Assembly: GCA_963662675.2 (NCBI GenBank)
Contig: CAXXHP010000002.1
Coordinates: forward strand, 124,001 to 188,000
From: G963662675 sp963662675
GTDB lineage: Bacteria > Bacteroidota > Bacteroidia > Bacteroidales > Prolixibacteraceae
DNA: 64,000 nt
Direction of reading: 5' to 3'
Made by a program: the position numbers and the translations under genes. Under the pieces are notes generated by a model. It was not told the origin of the DNA. It made no database searches and saw nothing but the letters and a program-made list of their open reading frames with translations. This document shows positions 8,859 to 17,906 of this stretch, piece by piece. Position 1 is the stretch's first letter, and the number at the start of each line of letters is the position of its first letter.

Positions 8859-9842
8859 ATGACAGTACTCTGCATTCATCTTAATCATTCAGATCCATAT
8901 TTCAATTTAGCAACTGAGGAATATCTCTTAAAGAATTTCACGGAAGATATTTTTATGCTCTGGCGCAGTGAAAGCTCCATTGTTGTGGGGAAGCACCAAA
9001 ACGCACTAGCCGAAATTAACCACCAATATGTTCGTGAAAACAACATTAAGATAGCACGTCGGCTTTCCGGTGGTGGAACCGTATTTCATGATCCGGGAAA
9101 TGTGAATTTCACCTTCATTAAGAAGGTTGAAAAACTGGAAGAAGTCAACTTTAAAATTTTCACCCAGCCAATTGTCACTGTCCTCCAAAAACTAGGGCTG
9201 GATGCTTACTCAACCGGGCGCAACGACTTGATGATTGATGGGAAAAAGATTTCGGGTAATGCAGAACATATCTTTAGGAAACGGGTACTTCACCATGGTA
9301 CGCTCCTTTTTAATAGCCAGCTGAACAAACTCAGGAACGCATTAAAGGTTGATTTATCGCGCTTCGAACACAAAGCAGTGCAATCGAACCGGAGTGAAGT
9401 CGGAAATATTTCGGATTACCTGAAACCCGAAATGTCTGTCAACGAGTTTTCAAATTACATTTTTGAGAATATTTCGCGGGAATATCAGGATTTTAAAATA
9501 TTGGAACTGAGCCAAGAAGATATTTATGAAATTGAAAAGCTGCGCAATGAAAAGTATTGCCTGTGGGACTGGATTTATGGCTACTCTCCCAAATACACCT
9601 ACCGCAATGAGCTGATAACCGGGAACGGAAAAATATCTTTCTTCCTGAACGTTAAAAAAGGAAGAATAACTGAATCGGGCTGGAAGGGTTCAATCTCTCA
9701 AACGCTCGCAGATCAATTGTCAGAAATAGTGCAATCTCTAAACCACGACATCGATATTTTGCAACCGGCTATTCTGGGCTTGGAGCAAGAGCTAGCCGTG
9801 GAGCACATTTCTGTGAATGAACTTCTGTCTGTGATCCTATAA
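8859..9842 (+). CDS. lplA: Lipoate-protein ligase A
   Basis: This 327-residue ligase activates lipoate with ATP and attaches it to the lysine of lipoyl domains (pyruvate dehydrogenase E2, GcvH). The BPL/LplA catalytic fold shows RRLSGGGTVFHDPGNVNF, where the glycine-rich loop binds lipoyl-AMP. GRNDLMIDGKKISGNA carries the catalytic lysine, and HHGTLLFN follows. A C-terminal accessory domain of about 80 residues is present (YKFYGYSP-like CLWDWIYGYSPKYT), so it is a full-length one-chain enzyme. Transcription may come from the receptor promoter or from the box in the intergenic gap. The gene ends at a large hairpin shared with the convergent MG2 gene. Confidence 0.93.
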   Translation: MTVLCIHLNHSDPYFNLATEEYLLKNFTEDIFMLWRSESSIVVGKHQNALAEINHQYVRENNIKIARRLSGGGTVFHDPGNVNFTFIKKVEKLEEVNFKIFTQPIVTVLQKLGLDAYSTGRNDLMIDGKKISGNAEHIFRKRVLHHGTLLFNSQLNKLRNALKVDLSRFEHKAVQSNRSEVGNISDYLKPEMSVNEFSNYIFENISREYQDFKILELSQEDIYEIEKLRNEKYCLWDWIYGYSPKYTYRNELITGNGKISFFLNVKKGRITESGWKGSISQTLADQLSEIVQSLNHDIDILQPAILGLEQELAVEHISVNELLSVIL

Positions 9843-9987
9843 AAGAAGCTACTTGTAAGGAAGATATCTCGTCATCCCAAACTTGTTTCGGGATCTGTAT
9901 TGATTTGGGAAGAATCTTTTAAAGGCAGACCCTGAAACAAGTTCAGAGTGACGATACCTAAAAATTTTTCCTATAAGTAGCTTCTTT
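9842..9987 (+). repeat. Composite inverted repeat, GTCATCCC family (copy A1)
   Basis: An outer stem (9842-9862 with 9968-9987, AAAGAAGCTACTTrTArGGAA) encloses a second inverted repeat at 9870-9953. The inner left arm is CGTCATCCCAAACTTGTTTC and the right arm ends in CAAGTTCAGAGTGACG. It lies between convergent genes and probably ends transcription from both sides. The inner element belongs to the same family as the repeat at 41610-41672. Confidence 0.85.
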
Positions 9988-9996
9988 CTATCTGTT

Positions 9997-12324
9997 TTAT
10001 TTTACCGTGAATGTTTTTGAGGACTGCCCTATCTGTCCATTCTCATTAATAATCTGCACATCTACCTGATAAGATCCAATAACGTGATTGGTAAGAACAT
10101 CAATACTTCCGGTGCCAAATTCATCAATTTCCATTATTGGGTCCCAATAAAGAGTAGTCTGATTTTCATTCCCTGTATCAAGCAAATATTCAACAAAATC
10201 ATCAGGAATACTCTTAGACGCCTGAGATGAAGAACTCAAATCTGTCGCCTGCATTGGTTCAGAAGTTGTAATTACAACTATACCAATTGAATTTAGGGAT
10301 GTATATTGCATGATATCATTGGGGTCGGACGAAACACTTATACTTGTAATATCAGAACCCGGAATCAGGTCCAAGGCAGAAGTGCTGCTCCCCATCTTTA
10401 TTCCGTCAATAATAATCAAAGCACCCTCCTGACCGTAAAATGAGTTAGGTCCACCTCCGAAAATAATTTTATCACCCTCCAGCCTATACGGTTTCATCAT
10501 TTTTATCACATCCAAAATTGACGTTCCAGAGTGAAGTAATTCTATGTATCTATTGCTCTTTGAATTTTTAGAAGAGGATTTTGCAATTTTTGAAAATAAG
10601 CCCTGATTATCAGAATAGAACCTAGTAGTTGCCTGAGGCATTTTTTCAAACGCCATCATCAACGAAAAACGCTTAACCTGCTCCGATAATTCTGCTAAAA
10701 AACTAATATTATCCATATCCGTATTCTGCTTATTGGCATCATACTTTAAAATCGAATCCCATGAATAATTTTTAAAAGAATTTGAAACCAAAATATAATT
10801 CATTGCATTTTCAGTGTATGAACCATCATTTATTAACGCTGAGGTTTCAAGGATGTAATTCTCTAATAAGGAATTCATTGTAAATGAAGGGATAAAATCG
10901 GCTATATGATTAACGGTTTTCTCTGATGAACTAACCGCGATGGAAAGTACACCGGCAGTAGCGGCTCCATCTTTAGTTTTAGATTGAATTTTTATTTTTA
11001 ATGGTTGTCCTGCAGGAACCGGATCTTTATCCACATCGAGAGAAACAGATAAATCTTCGCCCTTGTCTACATAGAACAGCCTATCACCAATTAATCTTCC
11101 ATCCTTATCAAAAGCAGAAAATAAACACAATCCTTGCTCAAAAGTTTCTTTTGGTATTTTGGCACGCACAGCTCCATTAACGGTCATTTTTGAAGCCCAA
11201 AATAACTGACTCCCTCTTGTTGCCATTAGGTTTATCTCATGAGTGTTACCATCCGTAAAAATTAAGTTGGCATAAATATATTCTGCATCAGTTTTTTGTA
11301 TTGAACAAACAAATCCATCCAACGTAAATCTTGGTAAATCGAATACTTGCCCAACTCCCAAATCGCTACTTATTTTAAACTGATATTTTTTATCTGCATC
11401 GGCCAGTAAATTAAAAATACCGTAGCCTGGCACTAATGTCTTAGCCTGTGTTACAGTTGCCCCATCAGTAATAATTTCCGAAGATACATCTACAGGCTGC
11501 CCATTATTATTTGTCACCATAAATCCAATAATTAAAGGAGTTCCTGCAACAAAGTTGCCACCTTCGGCAAAAAATTTCACATGAAGTTCTTCTGTGTTAA
11601 CATGAAAACTATGCGAATAATTTAGATCTTTCGAGTTCGGAACTTTTAGTAGAAGTGAATTCTTATACTCTTCATCAGGAATTTCAAGAGAAATCGCTAC
11701 CTCTCCATTATCTCCCGTTTTAACTTTTCCATCAAGAATTAAATCATTCTCTGCATATAGTTCATACGTGACTTTCTTTGAAGAATAAGCTTCACCGCTA
11801 AGCTCATGAAATGACAGTTCAACACTGTTTGATTTTCCGGCAATGAGTATTTCCGGAAGTTTTATTTCTTCAGTAATGATTTCAGATTCATCCATCCCAT
11901 CCACAAAAATCAGCTTCATAAAAGCCTCATCTGCACTGCTCATATAGGGTGTAGTTGCAACAAGAACGTACTTCCCTTTTGATAAATTAGCAGGAACTTC
12001 CATATTTCCTTTAGTCATCCCTTCCGATAACGTAAAGGAAATGCTTTGCAATTGCACTCCGGACTCATTATACAATTCAACGTCCAGGTTCGGACTTACA
12101 GATGCCAATCCTTGTCCGTTTATGTTGCTAACCATTCCACTAAACCAGATGATTTCACCCGGCTTATAAACTTCTTTATCCGTGGAAAGAAATATTTTTT
12201 CAATTGGATAGCTTGTAAAATACGATGAGAGTTGATCCTTTATTTTCAGGATCTGATCTTCTTCCTGAGCAAAACTGTTCAGCGCAAATACTGATAACAG
12301 TAGGAATAAAAATGTGTTTTTCAT
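9997..12324 (-). CDS. MG2 (macroglobulin-like) exported protein with plug-like C-terminus
   Basis: A 775-residue exported protein. A signal peptide (about 1-20) is followed by an MG2-type macroglobulin repeat (about 40-135: IFLSTDKEVYKPGEIIWFSG, then KGKYVLVATTPY). Several more beta-sandwich segments follow, such as VSLDVDKDPVPAGQPLKIKI. A segment at about 625-690 resembles a TonB-receptor plug core (GALIIIDGIKMG, then SIGIVVITTSE), but no barrel follows. A final short Ig-like beta domain ends the protein. In this phylum MG2/plug proteins are exported, and their exact role is not established. It is the last gene of a minus-strand operon with an ECF sigma factor, FecR and two STN proteins. A role in binding, or in trapping, proteins at the surface is an inference only. 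Confidence 0.75.
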   Translation of the reverse strand: MKNTFLFLLLSVFALNSFAQEEDQILKIKDQLSSYFTSYPIEKIFLSTDKEVYKPGEIIWFSGMVSNINGQGLASVSPNLDVELYNESGVQLQSISFTLSEGMTKGNMEVPANLSKGKYVLVATTPYMSSADEAFMKLIFVDGMDESEIITEEIKLPEILIAGKSNSVELSFHELSGEAYSSKKVTYELYAENDLILDGKVKTGDNGEVAISLEIPDEEYKNSLLLKVPNSKDLNYSHSFHVNTEELHVKFFAEGGNFVAGTPLIIGFMVTNNNGQPVDVSSEIITDGATVTQAKTLVPGYGIFNLLADADKKYQFKISSDLGVGQVFDLPRFTLDGFVCSIQKTDAEYIYANLIFTDGNTHEINLMATRGSQLFWASKMTVNGAVRAKIPKETFEQGLCLFSAFDKDGRLIGDRLFYVDKGEDLSVSLDVDKDPVPAGQPLKIKIQSKTKDGAATAGVLSIAVSSSEKTVNHIADFIPSFTMNSLLENYILETSALINDGSYTENAMNYILVSNSFKNYSWDSILKYDANKQNTDMDNISFLAELSEQVKRFSLMMAFEKMPQATTRFYSDNQGLFSKIAKSSSKNSKSNRYIELLHSGTSILDVIKMMKPYRLEGDKIIFGGGPNSFYGQEGALIIIDGIKMGSSTSALDLIPGSDITSISVSSDPNDIMQYTSLNSIGIVVITTSEPMQATDLSSSSQASKSIPDDFVEYLLDTGNENQTTLYWDPIMEIDEFGTGSIDVLTNHVIGSYQVDVQIINENGQIGQSSKTFTVK

Positions 12325-12363
12325 GTCTTAGTTTGTAAGGTTATAATCAATTTAGGTTCTGGT

Positions 12364-13884
12364 TTATTTCGTAATAACATTATTTATTTCATGAATTGCC
12401 TCTCGAAGGTCTTCATTTGGTTTGATGACATTAAAATTCCCCCAAAACTCTTTATCGTAATCAATAATCATTTCTGTGAAAATATCTGTCGACACAAACA
12501 TGTCATCCCTAAGAAATCGTCTTAAATTGGTTTTTTCATGGTTTGTTATCAGCAAATCGGAAACGCTATGAAAAACAGAATTTATATCATCGCTCTTGCT
12601 CTTTACCCGAAAGTCAACTGAAATTTGAGCTGAGCCCAAATACCACCTGCCTCCATTTAGTTTATAAGTAACCTGGTAATCTAGCTTTTGGGGTTTTACA
12701 TTAAACCCTTTTGGCTTTTTTTTCACTAAATTCTCCCTAGTCGATTTTATGCCTTCTTTCCCAAGACCAAACTCAGCATGCACCAGTGCCAATGTCTCTT
12801 TATCTATGTATAATCGCCCTTCAAAACGGGTAAAATCAGCCTTCCCTTTGGGCTCAAAAAGAATGACGTAGGTAGGTCGCCCGGAATAATCAATCATAAA
12901 ATCAGCCTCATACTTATAATAAGCCCGATTTGTTTTATCTAAAAATGAATACATTGTTTTTACCACATCCAATTTTGTGATGTAAAAAGGTCCGCCCTGC
13001 ATTTTAAAATCAACATATTTGAAAGTCTCTACATCCGGGCTTTTTCGTCCTTTTAATAAACTTACACGATCTTCGCGAAACTGATTAGAATACGATGCTT
13101 TTAAAATCTCCATTATTGCTTCGGAAACGCTTATGTAATGATCGTCCTGCAACAATACTTCACGGTAAAAAGAAGTCATCAATCGGTTATCTTGAGGATA
13201 ATTATCGGGGATACGCTCAACCACATTATCCAATAAAACTACTGGATCAATTGCTGTAACAACCACTTCTCCCAAACGAATTATAGCGGGTTTCATCTCC
13301 ACATTCATTTGGTTGTCTGTTAACGTGTTCAAAGAAACAAATTCTTGCGTATAGCCCATACTTGAAAACACCAACATACTGTCTAGGTATATTTTCGGTA
13401 TTTTCAGTTCATATTGTCCATCACGGTTTGCTATTGTACCGAAAGGAATTTCATGAATTGAAATACTTGCATATGGCAATGGATTTTGAGTATTAGCATC
13501 TGTAATGGTGCCAGAAATGATGAAGATATCAGAAGAAGGAGAGTCCGGAATGCTCACTTTTTCTTTCACTAATGTGATTATTAATTGATCCTCCAGAACC
13601 TGAAATTGATATTGGTCTCCTAAAATATCCAGTAAGACTTGTTCCAGCTCAATATTCTCATAATCTCCTGAAACCGGCTCCTCTGAATTAAAGATTGATG
13701 GATCGTAAGAAAAGTTAATATTTGCCAAAGCCGACACTTTAGACAAAACATCCGATAAAGATTGATTCTGAACGTGAAGGTTAATTTTCTTCTCTAGAAT
13801 GAATCGGTCTTCATTTTGTGCCGCAACTTCCAAAAAGATGCAACAAAAAGCAATTAAACTGATTACTCGGAGTACGTTTCTCAT
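12364..13884 (-). CDS. STN + CarboxypepD_reg-like exported protein
   Basis: A 506-residue exported protein. A signal peptide covers about 1-22. An STN domain follows at about 30-105 (NLHVQNQSLSDVLSKV, then FQVLEDQLIITLV), the small domain by which FecA-type receptors touch FecR anti-sigma factors. A CarboxypepD_reg-like sandwich is at about 120-205 (ISGTITDANTQNPLPYASI, ending in LGEVVVTA). A C-terminal region of about 300 residues has no plug or barrel but repeated beta segments (FYREVLLQDDHY, YVILFEPKGKADF) that recall lipoprotein-carrier-like folds. Its start codon overlaps the stop of the upstream protease by one base (TAATG), so the two are translationally coupled. The function is unknown. 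Confidence 0.8.
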   Translation of the reverse strand: MRNVLRVISLIAFCCIFLEVAAQNEDRFILEKKINLHVQNQSLSDVLSKVSALANINFSYDPSIFNSEEPVSGDYENIELEQVLLDILGDQYQFQVLEDQLIITLVKEKVSIPDSPSSDIFIISGTITDANTQNPLPYASISIHEIPFGTIANRDGQYELKIPKIYLDSMLVFSSMGYTQEFVSLNTLTDNQMNVEMKPAIIRLGEVVVTAIDPVVLLDNVVERIPDNYPQDNRLMTSFYREVLLQDDHYISVSEAIMEILKASYSNQFREDRVSLLKGRKSPDVETFKYVDFKMQGGPFYITKLDVVKTMYSFLDKTNRAYYKYEADFMIDYSGRPTYVILFEPKGKADFTRFEGRLYIDKETLALVHAEFGLGKEGIKSTRENLVKKKPKGFNVKPQKLDYQVTYKLNGGRWYLGSAQISVDFRVKSKSDDINSVFHSVSDLLITNHEKTNLRRFLRDDMFVSTDIFTEMIIDYDKEFWGNFNVIKPNEDLREAIHEINNVITK

Positions 13885-15446
13885 TAAAAAACTTTTTTCA
13901 AATTAAAACTAGTTTGAAATTCTTCCCCTTCCCTCAGCACAATCATGGAAATTTTTCTATCCTCTTTACTCTGTAAAAGCAGATTAATATCATTTAAGGA
14001 TAGGTCATTGTAATTCTTTTTATTGATAGAAATGATTTGGTCATTCTCCAATAACCCCGCGTTAAATCCAGGCGAATCATTGCGCACATTATCGATTGTA
14101 AAAATCGAAACTCCCGGAAATGGATTGGATATTTCCAACCCACTCATATTATAATTAAATTCGTCTTTCACTTTACTTGTTGGCCGAAATTTGATTTGAC
14201 TGTTTGGATAATCAATGGTGACATAAAATCGTCTTAAAATTTCAGCTCCCAGTGTTCCATTTCTGTCATCCCTAATGATTAACTGAATTAAATCTTCATC
14301 AGGATAAGCCACAATGGGCTCGTTTAAAACTATCGGCCCAACCCAAATACCACTAATTCTTCCTCTTTTTCCATACAAATCGCCATTTAACCCTTTGCCT
14401 AAATAGGTTTCAATATGATTTTGCGGAATATTAATCCGGTCATCTGATTTTGTTGACAACCAGATGGCATCGCTAGCCCCTGTATCGACCAGTAGTTTTA
14501 CAGAAACCGCGTCATTTGTATCGGTCATGATCGTTGTTCGTACATAAGGTTTATTATTCTCAAAATGTATCGGCATTACAATATCTCTATTATTGACACG
14601 GCTGCGGTAATATTCTGGTTTTATAAGTGTTAATATCTCATTACTATAATCTATTTCGACAACAAAATCCTTAAAAAGATTAAACCCAATTAGTCCATGA
14701 ACTGGAATTCCCAAAACTTGTGAAAACTGGAAATTATCATCGATAACCATATTTATATTCTGATTGTATGCCACAAGTCCCTCAATAAATACAGTATTAT
14801 TTCCAGATCGGTATGCTGTTAAAGATTCACCTTGTCCCAAGCCACTAACAGTAATAGGCTGCATAAAATTTAAACTTAGCTTATCTACAAATGGTAACTC
14901 CGTAATGATCGGATAGCTAACTCCTGTGTCCAAGATAAAGTTGAGTGTGTCAGAATCATTGATAATAACAGGTATTACAATCAGATTACTTGATGTGGAA
15001 AACTTTATTGTAACTGATTTGTCTTTCGGATTTCTAAACTGAAATTTATTTTCTCCAGGAGTGTAACTTACCTGTTCGTTGTAGTCAAGGCTTTCCTGAT
15101 ATGTTACATAGTCACGAACGACCAATAGGTTATCTTCAATTTCAAAAATCAGAAAATAGTCGTTCATAAGCTGGTCAAGCACATCACGAATGGGTTTATT
15201 TGAAATATTTAAATTAATCTTTCTCTCGTCTATCATTTTCGAATTAAAAGAATAATCAAGATTAAAATATTCGCAAATCCGTTCAATAACACTCGACAAA
15301 GTTTCATTTTCAGCAATAATACTGATATTCTGATCCATCAATGGATTCATCTGTACCGGTTGCTGGGCAGAAGTATTTAAAGACCCCAGCATAAAAAAAC
15401 AAACCGTCAGAACATAAAATGAATATTTTATTTTTTCCTTATTCAT
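13884..15446 (-). CDS. STN / retropepsin-like aspartyl protease / PDZ fusion
   Basis: A 520-residue exported protein with an unusual domain order. A signal peptide covers about 1-28 and an STN domain about 38-113 (NISIIAENETLSSVIERI, then FEIEDNLLVVRD). Two aspartyl-protease half-domains follow, each with its own catalytic triad: ILDTGVSYP with Asp173 and VDTGASDAI with Asp321. A PDZ domain is at about 440-515 (SPGFNAGLLENDQIISINK). Two DTG motifs in one chain suggest a pepsin-like pseudo-dimer that is active as a monomer. Because STN domains normally bind the FecR C-terminal domain, and FecR is encoded 22 bases upstream, the protease could be brought to its own anti-sigma factor; this is inference. 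Confidence 0.82.
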   Translation of the reverse strand: MNKEKIKYSFYVLTVCFFMLGSLNTSAQQPVQMNPLMDQNISIIAENETLSSVIERICEYFNLDYSFNSKMIDERKINLNISNKPIRDVLDQLMNDYFLIFEIEDNLLVVRDYVTYQESLDYNEQVSYTPGENKFQFRNPKDKSVTIKFSTSSNLIVIPVIINDSDTLNFILDTGVSYPIITELPFVDKLSLNFMQPITVSGLGQGESLTAYRSGNNTVFIEGLVAYNQNINMVIDDNFQFSQVLGIPVHGLIGFNLFKDFVVEIDYSNEILTLIKPEYYRSRVNNRDIVMPIHFENNKPYVRTTIMTDTNDAVSVKLLVDTGASDAIWLSTKSDDRINIPQNHIETYLGKGLNGDLYGKRGRISGIWVGPIVLNEPIVAYPDEDLIQLIIRDDRNGTLGAEILRRFYVTIDYPNSQIKFRPTSKVKDEFNYNMSGLEISNPFPGVSIFTIDNVRNDSPGFNAGLLENDQIISINKKNYNDLSLNDINLLLQSKEDRKISMIVLREGEEFQTSFNLKKVF

Positions 15447-15468
15447 GGCTTTGTCCTCCTACTTTTAA

Positions 15469-16473
15469 TTAAAGTCTTTTTTTCAACACGTAGTACTCAT
15501 TTTCGGTTTTCACCTCTAAGTCATGAGTAAGTGCAATTACCTCCAAAACAAAATCAAGCGTATTATTCTCAAATCTGGAGGTCAAGCGCAAAGTATCAAT
15601 TTGTAATTCTTCGGTTTTCACCTTAACATTATAAACCTTGCTTAGCATGCTGGCAACATCTTTCAATGTTGTTTTATCAAAAATGATATTCCTTGTTTTC
15701 CATGCTAAGAAATTGGGATTATCATTTCGACTTTTGATGAGTTCCTTACTAAAATTATTATATAAGCCTCGGTCTCCGGGATCAAGAGTTACTCCGTCTG
15801 TGTTATTTTGTGTTTTACTTGCCTTGGAAACCTGAACTTTTCCGGATTCCACGATTACTTCAACTTCATTACTAGACGGATAAGCATTCACCGAAAAACT
15901 TGTTCCCAATACCATAATATCTGTTTCTCCGGCATGAATAACGAATGGCTTATCCTTATCAGGTTGAACTTCGAAATAGGCTTCACCCTCAATGGAAACT
16001 TCTCTGATATTATGACTGAATGTTTTGGGATAATTTATTTTTGTATCGTGGTTAAGCGTAACAACAGAGCCATCTTCCAGCACAATTGTAGAAAGCTCAA
16101 ATTCATTAGTTGGAATGCTTGAATAACTTTGAGTTCCCCATGGCCGGCTTAAATAGAACCCGACAGAAGTGAGCATGATAACAAAGACAACAATTGCAGC
16201 AATTTTAAGTAAAGGGTAATCTAATCTGAAGATTATGGGTTTCTGTTTTTGATCCAAAAGGCGGGGTTTAACTTTCTCAAATGCCTTTCCCGAGTCATAC
16301 TTTTTCAGGCTATAATAATGATCTACCTTTTCTACTGTTTTAGATATCTCCAATAGGACTTCATCATCTAAAACACGATTAGTTTGGGTTTTTTTGCTGT
16401 CAACACTTTCATTGTAAAAATGCCTAGCTACAGCAGCCCATTCTGTTTCTCTGATATGTTTGTTCTTCTTCAT
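15469..16473 (-). CDS. FecR-family anti-sigma factor
   Basis: A 334-residue inner-membrane regulator. The cytoplasmic N-terminal part (about 1-90) would hold the sigma factor. One membrane helix lies at about 90-112 (IAAIVVFVIMLTSVGF). The periplasmic FecR domain has EDGSVVTLNHDTKINYP, EGEAYFEV and PFVIHAGETDIMVLGTSF. A C-terminal DUF4974/STN-like domain (FDKTTLKDVASMLSKVY) ends the chain. It is the partner of the sigma factor 34 bases upstream. In classical systems the periplasmic part receives a signal from the STN domain of a TonB receptor; here the STN domains in the operon sit on a protease and on a CarboxypepD protein instead. Confidence 0.93.
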   Translation of the reverse strand: MKKNKHIRETEWAAVARHFYNESVDSKKTQTNRVLDDEVLLEISKTVEKVDHYYSLKKYDSGKAFEKVKPRLLDQKQKPIIFRLDYPLLKIAAIVVFVIMLTSVGFYLSRPWGTQSYSSIPTNEFELSTIVLEDGSVVTLNHDTKINYPKTFSHNIREVSIEGEAYFEVQPDKDKPFVIHAGETDIMVLGTSFSVNAYPSSNEVEVIVESGKVQVSKASKTQNNTDGVTLDPGDRGLYNNFSKELIKSRNDNPNFLAWKTRNIIFDKTTLKDVASMLSKVYNVKVKTEELQIDTLRLTSRFENNTLDFVLEVIALTHDLEVKTENEYYVLKKRL

Positions 16474-16507
16474 TCTATTTAAAAGACAACTATCAGAAAA
16501 AATACCC

Positions 16508-17119
16508 TTATCCAGAATTGCGCTTTTGAGAACTAAAAATCATTATTCCAATCAAATAGTCCTTATAGTCTTTCAACATTTCACTTAATTGTTTTAATGC
16601 CTGCCCCATCTGAGTTTCTACGGTTTTTACGGAAATATCCAGATGATCAGCAATTTCACGATATTTTAGCCCCTTTTCCCGACTTAACTTGAAAATCTCG
16701 CGGCGTTTTTCAGGCAGCAAAGCTATACTTTGCTCAATTTTTTTTTGAAGTCCTACTTCCAGAAAGTAGGTATCTGGGTTATGATTCCGGTTATGATCTT
16801 CTTTAAGCTTTTGGAAATATTTACTCTTGATATTTTGATGTTTAATCAAGTTCAGACATTGGTTTTTTATAGATTGAAAGAAGTATTGTTTTACTGAAGT
16901 TTCAACATGAATAGAATTGCGCCTAGCCCATACTTTCACAAAAAAATCCTGAACCTGTTCCTCTGCATCTTCTTCGTCATTCAAATATTTACAGGCAAAC
17001 AAACAAAGCGGTGCATAATACTGATGAAACAACTTCTCAAAAGCCACTTCATCTCCTTTTTGAAAGTTGCCAAATAATTCAAAGTCACTCAAATCATCCA
17101 TAATTTTTTTCTTGACCAA
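16508..17119 (-). CDS. ECF RNA polymerase sigma factor (Bacteroides expansion type)
   Basis: A 203-residue sigma-70 factor with region 2 (APLCLFACKYLNDEEDAEEQVQDFFVKVW, partial motif) and region 4 (LLPEKRREIFKLSREKGLKY, then AEHLDISVKTVE-like DHLDISVKTVETQ). It is the first gene of the minus-strand operon that continues with FecR, the STN-protease, the STN-CarboxypepD protein and the MG2 protein. Autoregulation is expected for this class. A 259-base spacer separates it from the divergent barrel gene. I could not identify a primary-type TAnnTTTG box for it, which fits use of an alternative sigma factor. Confidence 0.93.
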   Translation of the reverse strand: MVKKKIMDDLSDFELFGNFQKGDEVAFEKLFHQYYAPLCLFACKYLNDEEDAEEQVQDFFVKVWARRNSIHVETSVKQYFFQSIKNQCLNLIKHQNIKSKYFQKLKEDHNRNHNPDTYFLEVGLQKKIEQSIALLPEKRREIFKLSREKGLKYREIADHLDISVKTVETQMGQALKQLSEMLKDYKDYLIGIMIFSSQKRNSG

Positions 17120-17289
17120 GCACTAAGTTATTACAAATCGTTAAATGACGGAATTTTCGTGCAATATGTTTTTTGTTTTAGCATAATTTCATACTTAAAA
17201 TATTTATTAAATGAAACAAACCAGAAATTTTGAGATCATAGAAAGCAATTCCTTGCTACTCAGTATTTAAAAACACAGATTTATTAAGC

Positions 17290-17297
17290 TACATTTG
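17290..17297 (+). promoter_or_regulatory. -7 promoter box for the small barrel gene
   Basis: TACATTTG is an exact TAnnTTTG match 81 bases before the ATG at 17379, predicting a leader of about 75 bases. A weak TTTA stands about 20 bases upstream. Confidence 0.5.
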
Positions 17298-17378
17298 CGT
17301 CAACAATAAAAATTCAGATAACTCAAAACATTCAGAAGAGTTCTACGTTTATTCTTCAAAATCAAAAATTTACGAAAA

Positions 17379-17849
17379 ATGAAAAAACTAATTATTGCGA
17401 CAATACTAATCTTCTTCGCTGTTTCACATTCAAATGCCCAAAGCTACAATACAGGCATTGGACTAAGAGGAGGATTTTTTAGTGGTGTCACTGTTAAACA
17501 TTTTCTTGATCAGAAAAATGCACTTGAAGGAATACTATCAACACGTTGGGGTGGGTTTAATGTCACCGGTCTTTATGAAGTTCATAATCAAGCATTCAAT
17601 GTTCCCGGACTAAATTGGTACTATGGTGCTGGTGGTCATATTGGATTCTGGAATGAAAAAAATGCAAGCTCAAACTATAACTATGACAACTATACTATCA
17701 TAGGAGTTGATGCAATCCTTGGTATTGAATACAACTTTGCGGAAGTACCACTTAATATTGGTATAGATTGGAAACCAATTCTTAACTTAATCGGTAATGA
17801 CAGTTTTGGAGGTGATGGAGGAGCAATCTCCATACGCTACATCTTTTAA
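17379..17849 (+). CDS. Small outer-membrane beta-barrel protein
   Basis: A 156-residue exported protein with a clear signal peptide (MKKLIIATILIFFAVSHSNA, cleaved before QSYNTG). The rest consists of alternating hydrophobic strands with Gly and aromatic residues (GIGLRGGFFSGVTVKHFL, YYGAGGHIGFWN) and a final strand SIRYIF with a terminal phenylalanine, the usual barrel-assembly signal. Length and pattern suit an eight-stranded barrel of the OmpA/PorT-like superfamily. The function is unknown. It stands alone between the divergent sigma operon and tRNA-Leu. Confidence 0.78.
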   Translation: MKKLIIATILIFFAVSHSNAQSYNTGIGLRGGFFSGVTVKHFLDQKNALEGILSTRWGGFNVTGLYEVHNQAFNVPGLNWYYGAGGHIGFWNEKNASSNYNYDNYTIIGVDAILGIEYNFAEVPLNIGIDWKPILNLIGNDSFGGDGGAISIRYIF

Positions 17850-17906
17850 GTGTCTGTAGAAAATATAGTCATAAAATAAGTGATAAACTTTTTTTGATTG
17901 TTTTTC

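Noticed and set aside
6461..9842. Functional link between the TonB receptor and lipoate ligase (lipoate uptake)
   Set aside because: The genes are adjacent, but lplA has its own promoter box and nothing in the receptor points to lipoate; adjacency alone is too weak.
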